Shown piece by piece: positions 1 through 7,859 of a stretch of DNA of 64,000 nt (the first letter of the stretch is position 1; each line of letters begins with the position of its first letter). The notes below the pieces were generated by a model, which searched no databases, was not told the DNA's origin, and saw only the letters and a program-made list of their open reading frames with translations. Source of the DNA: Spongiibacter pelagi (GTDB lineage: Bacteria; Pseudomonadota; Gammaproteobacteria; Pseudomonadales; Spongiibacteraceae); NCBI RefSeq assembly GCF_014705705.1, contig NZ_JACXLD010000003.1, forward strand, positions 1 to 64,000, in the 5' to 3' direction. A program made the position numbers and the translations under genes.

Positions 1-57
1 CTGGAGGGAGAAAGTTACCGGAAACAGCAGCACATGGAAAAGGCGAAAAGCCAGTAG
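1..57 (+). CDS. C-terminal fragment of an IS21-family helper ATPase (IstB-like)
   Basis: Only the last 18 codons lie in the window, ending at TAG 55-57. The peptide contains EGESYR followed by a Lys/Gln-rich tail. IstB proteins, the AAA+ helper ATPases of IS21-family transposition, typically end with a GESYR-like segment and a short basic tail, so I assign it to IstB. The repeated terminal sequence just downstream fits the end of such an element. The rest of the gene and its istA partner would lie left of the window. The fragment is too short to exclude another transposase, and the call rests on a six-residue motif plus context. Confidence 0.55.
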   Translation: MEGESYRKQQHMEKAKSQ

Positions 58-123
58 AAAACTGAACCACCCAACCGGCCATCATAGTTGTCGCCGACCG
101 GACAAGATAGTTGACGCTAAACA
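1..123 (+). mobile_element. Right end of an IS21-family insertion sequence
   Basis: After the IstB-like stop codon come two related direct units, ATAGTTGTCGCCG at 84-96 and ATAGTTGACGCT at 108-119, followed by AAACA. Read inward from the outside, the end starts TGTTTAGCGTCAACTATC. IS21-family elements start with TG, end with CA and carry several internal repeats of the terminal sequence, which matches. The tip is therefore placed at about 123. Bases 124-142 then run into the first CRISPR repeat, so the element sits inside or at the edge of the array. The left end and target duplication cannot be seen. Confidence 0.55.
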
Positions 124-142
124 GATCTGGACGCATCAGACC

Positions 143-353
143 GTCTTCCCCACGCACGTGGGGGTGTTTCCTTAGTCCAATGGAAATCTACCGATGCTGA
201 TGTGTCTTCCCCACGCACGTGGGGGTGTTTCTCCATTGTTCACCTCATGCCTCGTGGTTATTCAGTCTTCCCCACGCACGTGGGGGTGTTTCTTTGATCC
301 ATGGCTTTAGGGCCAAGTACCAGTTGTCTTCCCCACGCACGTGGGGGTGTTTC
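143..353 (+). CRISPR. CRISPR array remnant, four repeats, type I-E-like
   Basis: Four identical 28-base repeats lie at 143-170, 204-231, 265-292 and 326-353, starting GTCTTCCCCACGCACG and ending GGGGGTGTTTC. The exact 61-base period leaves three 33-base spacers (171-203, 232-264, 293-325). The repeat holds an inner CCCCACG-C-ACGTGGGGG stem. Length, period and a G-start/C-end repeat with that stem match type I-E arrays. In that orientation the leader lies upstream, so this would be the leader-distal, older part. The 19 bases before the first repeat (124-142) look like a spacer cut short by the insertion element. No cas gene is in the window. From 354 to about 466 I see no gene, degenerate repeat or clear terminator. 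Confidence 0.93.
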
Positions 354-466
354 TTGAAAAAACAAAAACCGCCGCACTACCTACCAGAACGGTTTCTTCC
401 TGAGGGCGACCCGCCCGAATGTAGTGGAAATTGCTAGTGTGGTTAGGAGTTAAGCTAGAAATAGGT

Positions 467-495
467 TTGAATAATAACATATACGTTATTATAAT
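467..495 (+). promoter_or_regulatory. Promoter with built-in palindromic operator of the toxin-antitoxin operon
   Basis: A -35 element TTGAAT (467-472) and a perfect -10 TATAAT (490-495) are separated by 17 bases. The space between is filled by a perfect inverted repeat with 8-base arms, ATAATAAC at 471-478 and GTTATTAT at 485-492, around ATATAC. A repressor bound here would block RNA polymerase, as expected for autorepression by the downstream HTH antitoxin. Because the -10 ends at 495, transcription should start near 502. The TTG at 495 therefore cannot be the toxin start codon. Confidence 0.7.
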
Positions 496-518
496 TGGCG
501 AAAAAGGGACGTAATTTG

Positions 519-935
519 GTGGCAATACCTGTAGTAGAGCGGAAAGCTCAAGAGTACAAGGCCCAGGATGGCAGTGCACCGTTTCGGGACTGGCTGATCG
601 ACCTTAAGGATGCTAGAGCAAGGGTCAAAGTCACTAAGGCGGTGACACAAATGGAGGCCGGTAACTTCGGTGATCATAAGCCGATTACCGATGGTAATGG
701 CTTGCAGGAGCGCCGAATTGATTATGGTCCTGGATATCGGATTTATTACATTACCGACGGTGACGAGCTGATCATCTTGTTTGCAGGTAGCGATAAGTCG
801 GATCAGCAAGTAGCCATTGATGCGGCCAAGGAGTATTTGACGGACTATAAGTCTAGAAAAACGAAGGTGGCCCCCCAGCATACGAAAGGCGGGCAGCCTC
901 CCTCTAAAAAGCGAAAGCGTAAAGGTAAAAAGTGA
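519..935 (+). CDS. RelE/HigB-family toxin of a type II toxin-antitoxin module
   Basis: The protein has the compact RelE/ParE-superfamily pattern of addiction-module killer proteins (the group with FRDWL near the start, LQERRIDYGPGYRIYY in the middle, and a late LLFAG-like strand seen here as LFAGSDKSDQ). Members are mRNA-cleaving, ribosome-dependent interferases; that activity is inferred. A toxin-first, antitoxin-second order is typical of HigBA. The tail after residue ~115 is unusually basic (KKRKRKGKK), an extension beyond the usual ~100-residue core. GTG 519 (or TTG 516) is chosen because AAGGGA at 504-509 gives a ribosome site, whereas the in-frame TTG 495 overlaps the promoter -10. Confidence 0.8.
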   Translation: MAIPVVERKAQEYKAQDGSAPFRDWLIDLKDARARVKVTKAVTQMEAGNFGDHKPITDGNGLQERRIDYGPGYRIYYITDGDELIILFAGSDKSDQQVAIDAAKEYLTDYKSRKTKVAPQHTKGGQPPSKKRKRKGKK

Positions 936-946
936 GGTAACAGTCG

Positions 947-1270
947 ATGGCTTTGACTCGTGAATTTAAAGATACAGTTATGGAACTATGTAAAGACCCC
1001 GAGTACCGCAAGGGGTTACTGCTGGAAGCGCTAGAGTCTTATCTTGAAGGCGACATCGTCGTCGGCAATTCTCTGTTACGTGATTATCTCAATGGTACTC
1101 AAGCTTTTGGTGAAGTAGCAAAAGATCTACAAATCAAGGAATCTGGTTTACGTCGTATGGTCAGCGCAAATGGCAATGCCACAGCTAAAAACCTGTTCCG
1201 CATTTTTAAAATCTGTCAGGATCGAGAAGGTATTCACTCTGCAGATGAGTTTCTAGGCCATGTGGCTTAA
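947..1270 (+). CDS. HigA-like antitoxin, HTH DNA-binding
   Basis: This 107-residue protein starts 11 bases after the toxin stop, behind GAGGTAA (a good ribosome site). It has the layout of antitoxins paired with the addiction-module killer toxins: an N-terminal helix (LTREFKDTVMELCKDPEYR), a segment LLLEALESYLEGD, then a helix-turn-helix around residues 55-85 with GEVAKDLQIKESGLRRMVS. It should neutralise the upstream toxin and repress the operon through the palindrome at 471-492. The pair is compact, intact and has no sign of frameshift. Confidence 0.82.
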   Translation: MALTREFKDTVMELCKDPEYRKGLLLEALESYLEGDIVVGNSLLRDYLNGTQAFGEVAKDLQIKESGLRRMVSANGNATAKNLFRIFKICQDREGIHSADEFLGHVA

Positions 1271-1340
1271 TGTATAAATACTGCTTCTTCGTAACTCAAG
1301 AAGGTTGTGGTTGCAAGAATACTTAGAAATGCAAGGAAGA

Positions 1341-1417
1341 TGGTGGGCCTGCTCGGACTTGAACCGAGGACCTAACGATTATGAGTCGTGTGCTCTAACC
1401 AACTGAGCTACAGGCCC
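1341..1417 (-). tRNA. tRNA with CAU anticodon, probably tRNA-Ile2 (lysidine-modified) rather than Met
   Basis: A complete cloverleaf reads on the minus strand: acceptor GGGCCTG pairs with CAGGCCC, D-arm GCTC/GAGC, anticodon loop CTCATAA, a T-arm with GGTTCAAGTCC, and an encoded CCA end. The anticodon is CAU. Pairs C4-G69 and C5-G68 are present; these are determinants recognised by the tRNA-Ile lysidine synthetase TilS and are absent from elongator Met tRNA. The core CGACTCATAATCG equals that of E. coli tRNA-Ile2. Position 27-43 is a C-U mismatch. Initiator Met is excluded because the 1-72 pair is intact. The 3' end faces the CRISPR and toxin-antitoxin block. Confidence 0.93.
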
Positions 1418-1449
1418 TTTGGCGGGGTGGTGCCCGCGAAAGAGGCGGA

Positions 1450-1479
1450 ATTATAAGCATGGCTTACGTTAATTGCCAG
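1450..1479 (-). promoter_or_regulatory. Promoter of the tRNA(CAU) gene
   Basis: On the minus strand a perfect -10 TATAAT (1450-1455) follows CTGGCA (1474-1479) with an 18-base spacer. The -10 lies 33 bases upstream of the tRNA 5' end, a normal distance for a tRNA precursor leader. Confidence 0.5.
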
Positions 1480-1564
1480 TTTTGAGGCGGGCTGTTTGCG
1501 TGGCAGCCCCAAGCCAGTGGTGGTATGTTGTATAACATCTACCCTGTTTCCGTGAGAGTCTGTT

Positions 1565-3463
1565 TTGAGCCGGAATCCCCGTCATCAACGCGCTTTTTTA
1601 AACGACCGTTTGCAATCTCTCAATGCGCCTATTCAATTGCTGGCTTTGCAGTTGCATAGCTTGGCGGCGCTTCCTGTTTTCCAAAATAGTCCTGAGCTAA
1701 CGGCTGATCTCGAAAAAATCCACGATGCGGTAGCGCTGACTCAGTCGGCGTTACTGGCGTTTGATGTGGAGGCGTTGGATGCCGGTGAGTTGGCACGTTT
1801 GCGGCATGATTTGCGCAATCATATTGGGATTGTGGATGGTTATAGCGAAATTCTGGCGGAGGATTGTGGAGACGACGAGTTAGCGGAGTCGCTGTTTAAG
1901 TTGCGTCAGCAGTCGCGAGTTTTTCAGGAGCAGTTAGAGGGTTTGGTACTGCCGGATGGCGCCTCTTCTTCCTCTTCTGACCCCATTGCCAAGATGTTTA
2001 AAAGCTTTAAGCGTGGTTTAAGTCGCGAGCTTGGCGCGGTGGAGCCGTCATTAATTTTGGTGGTTGACGATAATCCCAGTAGCCGGGAGTTGCTTGCCCA
2101 GCAGTTGCAGCGTAAGGGTTATACGGTGCTGGAGGCTGAGGGCGGTCGCTCGGGGCTTGAGACGATGCGTCGGGTTTTGCCGGATCTGGTTTTGCTCGAT
2201 TTGGTTATGCCGGATATGAACGGTTATGACGTGTTGAAGGTGATTCGTGAAGACGAGGATCTTCGCCGTATTCCGGTGGTGATGGTCAGTGGCGTTCAGG
2301 ATGAAGAAGGTGCGATGCATTGTATTGATGCTGGCGCTAATGATTATTTGATTAAACCTGTGAATGCCACTTTATTAAATGCGCGGTTGTCGGCATTGCT
2401 GGAGCGCAAACGTTGGCAGGATAAAGAGCAGGAGTATCTTGCGGAGTTAGAGCGCAGTCAGAAATTTATTCGGCAGGTGTTTGGGCGTTATCTTTCTGAC
2501 GAGATTGTGGAGCGCTTGCTGGATGAGCAGGACGGTTTGAAGCTGGGCGGGCAGCGGCGTGTGGTGACGGTGTTGATGGCCGATATCCGCGACTTTTCCA
2601 CAATAAGTTTGCAGTTAGAGCCGGAAGCCTGTGTAGCGTTGCTGAATAATTACCTGGGGGTGATGGCCGAGGTGATTCAGCATTATCGTGGTACGGTTGA
2701 TGAGTTGATGGGCGATGGCATTCTTGCCATTTTTGGTGCCCCGGTTAATGAAGCTGATGATTGTGATCGCGCTTTGGCGTGCGCGGTAGCAATGCAAAAT
2801 GCCATGGCTGAAGTGAATCGGCGCAATTTGGCGGAGGGTTTACCGGCGCTGAAAATGGGCATTGGCTTGAACACCGGTGAAGTGGTGGCCGGTAATATTG
2901 GTTCAGAGCTTCGCAGTAAATACGGGGTGGTGGGGCACAATGTAAACCTCGCCGCACGGATTGAGTCATGTACGGTGGGCGGCCAAATATTGGTTTCTCC
3001 GCGCACCTTGTCTGATGCCAAGGTCGAGGTGGTACGCGGGCGCTCGATGCGGGTGGCGGTGAAAGGCGTTGAGGAAGAGCTTTTACTGCAGGAAGTATTG
3101 GGCGTGGGGTTGCCCTACGATTTACTGCTTGAGCAGCCGCAGCTTGAACTTCGGCCATTAAGTGCGCCGCTCTCGCTTTGGATTACCTTATTAAATGGTA
3201 AGCAGTTTGATGAAAGTCAGGCGCTGCAATTAGAAGCCCATGCGGTTCTTGGTGAGGGTTTAGTTGTGTCGGCGAGTAGTGCCATAAATAGCCCCATTAA
3301 GGTTCCCGCTGATGTGGCGATTAAAGGCTTGGTTGAGGCGCGCTGTTACGGCAAGTTAACGGCAGTGGATGCAGAGGCAGTATCCACACTGCCATCCGCC
3401 AATAAAAACCGCTATTTGCTAGTGCCATCGACCGTTGCCGATGTATTGCCGAATTTGAAATAA
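1565..3463 (+). CDS. Class III nucleotide cyclase with kinase-like N-terminus and receiver domain
   Basis: The order is: a helical N-terminus with an H-box-like LRHDLRNHIGIVDGYSEIL (His81) but no ATP-binding domain; a receiver (about 163-280) with acid pair D168/D169, phosphoacceptor D212 and K264; a coiled linker; and a class III cyclase domain (about 330-480) with metal-binding D340 (MADIRDFS) and D384 (ELMGDG). About 130 residues of unrecognised sequence follow. E380 sits where adenylyl cyclases usually have the purine-specifying Lys, so ATP versus GTP use is open. The start is TTG 1565 behind a weak GAGAG; no ATG occurs until residue 144. It heads an operon with a receiver and a histidine kinase, the likely phospho-input. 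There is no membrane segment, so it should be cytoplasmic. Confidence 0.88.
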   Translation: MSRNPRHQRAFLNDRLQSLNAPIQLLALQLHSLAALPVFQNSPELTADLEKIHDAVALTQSALLAFDVEALDAGELARLRHDLRNHIGIVDGYSEILAEDCGDDELAESLFKLRQQSRVFQEQLEGLVLPDGASSSSSDPIAKMFKSFKRGLSRELGAVEPSLILVVDDNPSSRELLAQQLQRKGYTVLEAEGGRSGLETMRRVLPDLVLLDLVMPDMNGYDVLKVIREDEDLRRIPVVMVSGVQDEEGAMHCIDAGANDYLIKPVNATLLNARLSALLERKRWQDKEQEYLAELERSQKFIRQVFGRYLSDEIVERLLDEQDGLKLGGQRRVVTVLMADIRDFSTISLQLEPEACVALLNNYLGVMAEVIQHYRGTVDELMGDGILAIFGAPVNEADDCDRALACAVAMQNAMAEVNRRNLAEGLPALKMGIGLNTGEVVAGNIGSELRSKYGVVGHNVNLAARIESCTVGGQILVSPRTLSDAKVEVVRGRSMRVAVKGVEEELLLQEVLGVGLPYDLLLEQPQLELRPLSAPLSLWITLLNGKQFDESQALQLEAHAVLGEGLVVSASSAINSPIKVPADVAIKGLVEARCYGKLTAVDAEAVSTLPSANKNRYLLVPSTVADVLPNLK

Positions 3464-3481
3464 ATAACAACAGGATGTGAC

Positions 3482-3859
3482 ATGGCCAGAATTCTGCTGG
3501 TTGAAGATAATGAAATGAATCGCGATATGCTCAGTCGTCGTTTGCAGCGGCGTGGCCATGAAATGCTGTTGGCGGTAAATGGGCAGGAAGGTGTCGATAT
3601 TTGCTTGGCGGAATTACCTGACCTCATCTTGCTCGATATGAGTCTGCCGGTAAAAGATGGGTGGCAGGTGGCGGCAGAGTTAAAAGCGAACCCGAAAACG
3701 GCGTTATTGCCTATTATTGCCTTAACCGCCCATGCCATGGCCGATGATCGTCAGCGCGCCCTAGATGCGGGCTGTGATGACTACGACACCAAGCCCGTTG
3801 AGCTACCAAGATTGCTGGAAAAAATTGAATTCAATCTTCAGGCGGCGGCGAACAAATGA
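3482..3859 (+). CDS. Single-domain response regulator, DivK/CheY-like
   Basis: The 125-residue protein is only a receiver domain: acid pair E8/D9, phosphoacceptor D52 in LILLDMSLP, the Thr switch in ALTAHAM, and Lys in YDTKPVELP. There is no output domain, so it acts by protein contact or as a phosphate carrier. It lies 18 bases after the cyclase gene, with AGGA upstream of its ATG, and its stop overlaps the kinase start by 4 bases. The arrangement suggests a relay from the kinase to this protein and to the receiver in the cyclase; that link is inference. Confidence 0.9.
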   Translation: MARILLVEDNEMNRDMLSRRLQRRGHEMLLAVNGQEGVDICLAELPDLILLDMSLPVKDGWQVAAELKANPKTALLPIIALTAHAMADDRQRALDAGCDDYDTKPVELPRLLEKIEFNLQAAANK

Positions 3860-5403
3860 GCTTTACTCGCCGGCTTACCGCCTCCTTTCTTTTTATTTTA
3901 TTTCTATCGCTAAGCAGTGTTCTGGTACAGCTATGGGGTAATGATGTTCGTCGTCGCAATGTGTGGCTGCTGCAAAACGTCATTAATATTCAAACCGACT
4001 CTAATGCCTTTAGTCAGCAATTACAGGAAACGCGGCGCAAGGTTCAAGTTGTAGAAGCCCTGCTGCAAACGGTTAGTGATTATCAACTTAAAAGCTCAGA
4101 GCAAAAAGAATTGCTCGATGCGATTCGCCATTTGCAACAGATGATGGTGGCGATTAATCGTGATTTGAATCGATTTATGGAGCCGGGAAAATTTACCGAG
4201 CTGCATGCCGAGGCGTTGTTAGCGGCGTGGGAGCGATTTATTCGTGAGCCGGGTATAGAGGTGCTTGGCAAGCAGCAGTCTTATCAATTTGAACTGGTGG
4301 ATCAGCAGTTGTTGTCGATTTCGCTGGCGGTGCTTGAGCGCTCAGATGAGCTAAATGAGCGCCTTAAAGACATTGTTAAGTCGACCAATAAAGTGGCGCT
4401 GTTGGTGTTTTTGGCGGCGCTGATTGTCACCTTTTGGTTGGGCTGGAATATTGTTCGATATACCCGCAGGGCGATTCGGCGTTTACAGAATGGTACCACC
4501 GAGTGGGGTAAAGGCGATTTAGATCATCGTATTGAAATCACCTCTAACGATGAGTTTGCGCAGTTGGCGGGGTCATTTAATGAGATGGCCGACAATCTTA
4601 ATGCGGCTATGAACCGGGTAAGAGATGCGGTACAGAAAGCGGATGCGGCCAACCAGGCAAAGAGCGGCTTTTTAGCCAATATGAGTCACGAGTTTCGCAC
4701 GCCGATGAACGCCATTATCGGCTACGCAGAGATGGTGTTGGAAGAAATTGAAGACGATCCGGAATTGCCAGCGAAAGCGCTGCGCGGCGATGTGGAAAAA
4801 ATTCAGCTAGCGGGCAAGCATTTATTAACTTTGATAAATGATGTTTTGGATATATCCAAAATTGAAGCGGGCCGCATGTCGGTATTTTGGGAAGATGTTG
4901 ATTTAACACCCTTGCTAGCGAGTGTGGAATCTACCGCTCGGCCTCTGTTAGAGAAGAATGCTAACCGCTTTCGCTGTGATTTCAGGCTAGAGAAATCAGT
5001 AATACGCACGGATATGACTCGGCTTCGCCAGATTCTTCTTAACTTGCTGAGCAATGCGGCCAAGTTTACCCGTGAGGGTGAGGTGACTCTGCGAGTGTGG
5101 GAAGAGAATCAGGGCGCTGATCTGATGGTGCAGGTTTCTGACACGGGAATTGGTATGAGCCCCAAACAGGTGGAAAAGGTCTTTGATGCTTTTGTGCAGG
5201 CCGATCTTTCCACAACTAAAGAGTACGGTGGCTCAGGTTTGGGTTTGACTATTTCGCGAGAGTTTGCCGAGCTGATGGGCGGAAGTCTGAAAGCAGAGAG
5301 TACGCAGGGTAAAGGTTCGAGATTTACGCTGCGCTTGCCCACCGAAGGAGATCGCCGTCAGCTAGCCGATGACGACTCGGCTACTCAAATGACAGACGTC
5401 TGA
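3856..5403 (+). CDS. Membrane sensor histidine kinase
   Basis: A 515-residue orthodox kinase: TM1 at about residues 8-26, a periplasmic helical region of ~150 residues rich in Gln and Leu, TM2 at about 180-200, HAMP (about 200-252), HisKA with [15 protein letters not shown] (His278), and HATPase with the N box [11 protein letters not shown]1 DTGIGM and G2 GGSGLGL. All catalytic boxes are present. The sensor region has no recognisable ligand domain. Translation is coupled to the receiver gene (ATGA overlap). Its 3' end overlaps the convergent lipoprotein gene by 23 bases. Signal and targets are not known from sequence. Confidence 0.92.
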   Translation: MSFTRRLTASFLFILFLSLSSVLVQLWGNDVRRRNVWLLQNVINIQTDSNAFSQQLQETRRKVQVVEALLQTVSDYQLKSSEQKELLDAIRHLQQMMVAINRDLNRFMEPGKFTELHAEALLAAWERFIREPGIEVLGKQQSYQFELVDQQLLSISLAVLERSDELNERLKDIVKSTNKVALLVFLAALIVTFWLGWNIVRYTRRAIRRLQNGTTEWGKGDLDHRIEITSNDEFAQLAGSFNEMADNLNAAMNRVRDAVQKADAANQAKSGFLANMSHEFRTPMNAIIGYAEMVLEEIEDDPELPAKALRGDVEKIQLAGKHLLTLINDVLDISKIEAGRMSVFWEDVDLTPLLASVESTARPLLEKNANRFRCDFRLEKSVIRTDMTRLRQILLNLLSNAAKFTREGEVTLRVWEENQGADLMVQVSDTGIGMSPKQVEKVFDAFVQADLSTTKEYGGSGLGLTISREFAELMGGSLKAESTQGKGSRFTLRLPTEGDRRQLADDDSATQMTDV

Positions 5404-5953
5404 GTTTTTCCAGCGCGGCTTGTAGAGCAATGACCTGCTGCTCTTTTTCTTGTAAGGCTAATTCAGAGCCGCGTTTCAACTGATCTGCTGAAACCACTTC
5501 TAAACTGCGTTCAACTGCAATTTTCAATGCCATAAACAACAGCGATTCTTGCTCAGAGTTAGGGTTGCGCTGAAAGTAGAGCTTGTCTAACTCTGTGGTG
5601 GCGCGGTCGATGCTGTAGCGGGTATTGGATTTGTCGAGATACAGCAGAATAAGCGCGGCGCGGGCTGTATTTTTAATGTTTTGCGCTGCACCGGTGCTAT
5701 TGCTGAGCTGACTAAGGCTGCCTTCTGCGGCTAAATAATGCTGCTTATGCAGTTGTTGTAGCGCATTGCTCAATGCTTGCTCAGGATCGATATGCGCATT
5801 GCTGCCAGCGCTGCTGTGGGAGTCACTGTTAGCAAAATTAGGTGGCGTTGGGGCGGCCGGATTTTCTGGCTGAGAACTGCAGGCGGCGAGTGTAAAGCTG
5901 AAAATCGCGGTGGCGAGTACCGCCACCGGATAGTTGATTGGCTGAGTCGCCAT
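5381..5953 (-). CDS. Small predicted lipoprotein encoded after rpoD, unknown function
   Basis: The N-terminus has a hydrophobic stretch and lipobox LAAC (Cys25), so the mature protein should be lipid-anchored in the envelope. After a Pro/Ser-rich linker, residues 55-190 are helical, with TPR-like spacing ([19 protein letters not shown]) and a C-terminal coiled coil ([23 protein letters not shown]). The ATG is 8 bases after the rpoD stop on the same strand, so the two are probably co-transcribed. I do not recognise a family. It resembles small coiled-coil lipoproteins found next to signalling genes, but that is only a shape match. Confidence 0.75.
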   Translation of the reverse strand: MATQPINYPVAVLATAIFSFTLAACSSQPENPAAPTPPNFANSDSHSSAGSNAHIDPEQALSNALQQLHKQHYLAAEGSLSQLSNSTGAAQNIKNTARAALILLYLDKSNTRYSIDRATTELDKLYFQRNPNSEQESLLFMALKIAVERSLEVVSADQLKRGSELALQEKEQQVIALQAALEKLRRLSFE

Positions 5954-5961
5954 GCTGCGAC

Positions 5962-7746
5962 TTACTCGTCGAGGAAGCTGCGCAGGTGGTCTGAGCGCGT
6001 TGGGTGACGCAGTTTGCGCAGGGCTTTGGCTTCGATCTGACGAATACGCTCACGGGTAACGTCAAATTGTTTGCCGACTTCTTCCAGCGTGTGGTCGGTG
6101 TTCATGTCGATACCAAAACGCATACGCAGAACTTTGGCTTCTCTGGCGGTCAGGCCGGCCAAGACTTCACGAGTGGCTTCGCGCAGGCCTTCGCCGGTTG
6201 CGGAGTCAACGGGTGAAGCAATGGTATTGTCTTCAATGAAATCGCCCAGATGTGAATCTTCATCGTCGCCAATTGGCGTTTCCATGGAGATGGGTTCTTT
6301 GGCAATTTTCAATACCTTGCGAACTTTGTCTTCCGGCATTTCCATGCGCTCGCCCAGCTCTTCTGGCGTGGGTTCGCGACCCATCTCCTGCAGCATTTGG
6401 CGAGAGATACGATTGAGCTTGTTGATGGTCTCAATCATGTGTACTGGAATACGAATGGTGCGCGCTTGGTCGGCAATCGAACGGGTGATGGCCTGACGAA
6501 TCCACCAGGTTGCATAGGTGGAGAACTTGTAGCCGCGACGGTATTCGAATTTATCTACCGCTTTCATCAGGCCGATATTGCCTTCCTGAATCAGGTCGAG
6601 GAACTGCAGGCCGCGGTTGGTGTATTTCTTGGCGATCGAAATAACCAGACGCAGGTTGGCTTCTACCATTTCTTTTTTGGCGCGACGGGCGCGAGCTTCG
6701 CCGATAGAAATACGGCGGTTGATTTCTTTAATATCAGAAATCGTCAGATCTTCGCGCTCTTCTATCTGGGTGATGCGGCCCTGAATTTTCAGAATGATGG
6801 GCTTGAGGTTAGCCAGTTCTGGATATTTTTCAGTGTGCTCGTCTACCCATGCCAGATTGGCTTCATTGCCTTGGAAGCTGCGGATAAATTCTTTGCGATC
6901 CATGCGGGCATTTTTCACCGCCATGATCATGATTTCTTTTTCCATGGCGCGAATCGAGCTCAGCGTGGTGCGAACGCGTTCGATCATGGGGTCAAACAGA
7001 GCGGGAGTCAGTTTGAAGAATTTAAACAGCTCGGCCAGATCAGCCAGTTCTTTGGCGGTCTGCTTGCTGTAGCGGCCATGCTTGGCAATGGCCTTATTCA
7101 TTTTGTCAGCTTGCTTTTGCAGGTTGCCAAAACGGATTTTTGCTTCTTCTGGATCGGGGCCAGACGTGGTTTCTTCGTCGTCACCAGATTCCGCTGCTGC
7201 AGCGGCTTGCTGTTGCGGAGACGGTACGTCTTCAGCAGGGTCGAGATAGCCGCTGATAATATCGCCCAGACGACGCTCTTCACTGGCGACTTTGTCGTAT
7301 TCGGCCAGAATGGAGTTGACGGTGTCGGGGTAGTAGGCCAGCGCGGCCATGACTTCGCGAATGCCTTCCTCAATGCGTTTGGCGATAACAATTTCGCCTT
7401 CGCGGGTCAGCAGTTCTACGGTGCCCATTTCGCGCATATACATACGCACGGGGTCGGTGGTGCGGCCGGTTTCAGTTTCTACGGCGGCCAGCGCAGCGGC
7501 CGCTTCAGCAGCGGCGATATCGTCGGAGGAATCGCCTCCGCTCATGATCAGGGTATCTTCGTCAGGTGCGTGTTCAAACACCTGAATACCCATGTCATTG
7601 ATCATTTGAATAATTTCTTCAACCTGATCCGGATCAGAAATGTCCTCTGGAAGGTGATCGTTGACCTCGGAGTAGGTCAGGAACCCTTGCTCCTTGCCTT
7701 TGGCAATGAGTTGTTTGAGGCGTGATTGATGTCGGGCGTCGCTCAT
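5962..7746 (-). CDS. rpoD: RNA polymerase primary sigma factor, sigma-70
   Basis: Full-length 594-residue housekeeping sigma factor. Region 1.1 is at the N-terminus ([18 protein letters not shown]), region 1.2 is [11 protein letters not shown], and an acidic non-conserved insert follows (about residues 180-200). Region 2 is [22 protein letters not shown]...[10 protein letters not shown] for -10 recognition and melting. Regions 3 and 4 include [10 protein letters not shown] and the -35-binding helix [20 protein letters not shown]. It is the last core gene of the rpsU-yqeY-dnaG-rpoD cluster and lies 113 bases after dnaG. No strong ribosome site precedes the ATG at 7746. Confidence 0.99.
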   Translation of the reverse strand: MSDARHQSRLKQLIAKGKEQGFLTYSEVNDHLPEDISDPDQVEEIIQMINDMGIQVFEHAPDEDTLIMSGGDSSDDIAAAEAAAALAAVETETGRTTDPVRMYMREMGTVELLTREGEIVIAKRIEEGIREVMAALAYYPDTVNSILAEYDKVASEERRLGDIISGYLDPAEDVPSPQQQAAAAAESGDDEETTSGPDPEEAKIRFGNLQKQADKMNKAIAKHGRYSKQTAKELADLAELFKFFKLTPALFDPMIERVRTTLSSIRAMEKEIMIMAVKNARMDRKEFIRSFQGNEANLAWVDEHTEKYPELANLKPIILKIQGRITQIEEREDLTISDIKEINRRISIGEARARRAKKEMVEANLRLVISIAKKYTNRGLQFLDLIQEGNIGLMKAVDKFEYRRGYKFSTYATWWIRQAITRSIADQARTIRIPVHMIETINKLNRISRQMLQEMGREPTPEELGERMEMPEDKVRKVLKIAKEPISMETPIGDDEDSHLGDFIEDNTIASPVDSATGEGLREATREVLAGLTAREAKVLRMRFGIDMNTDHTLEEVGKQFDVTRERIRQIEAKALRKLRHPTRSDHLRSFLDE

Positions 7747-7859
7747 TATGTCACTGTGCTCGTCGGGTCGGGTTAAAAAATAGCCGCGAATTATACTGCA
7801 CTAACCCCTGTTAGGACTAGTGCCAGTAATATGGGTTCCGTCTTTCAGTCAAAGAAAAC

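Noticed and set aside
495-518. TTG 495 as the toxin start
   Set aside because: It overlaps the -10 TATAAT of the operon promoter and has no ribosome site.
1525-1538. Palindrome ATGTTGTATAACAT as a cyclase-operon promoter/operator
   Set aside because: TATAAC could be a -10, but no acceptable -35 lies 16-18 bases upstream and the arms are only five bases.
6397-7725. 442-codon open frame on the plus strand opposite rpoD
   Set aside because: It lies wholly antisense to a well-conserved gene, is rich in Phe/Gly/Val as expected from the complement of rpoD codons, and shows no domain.
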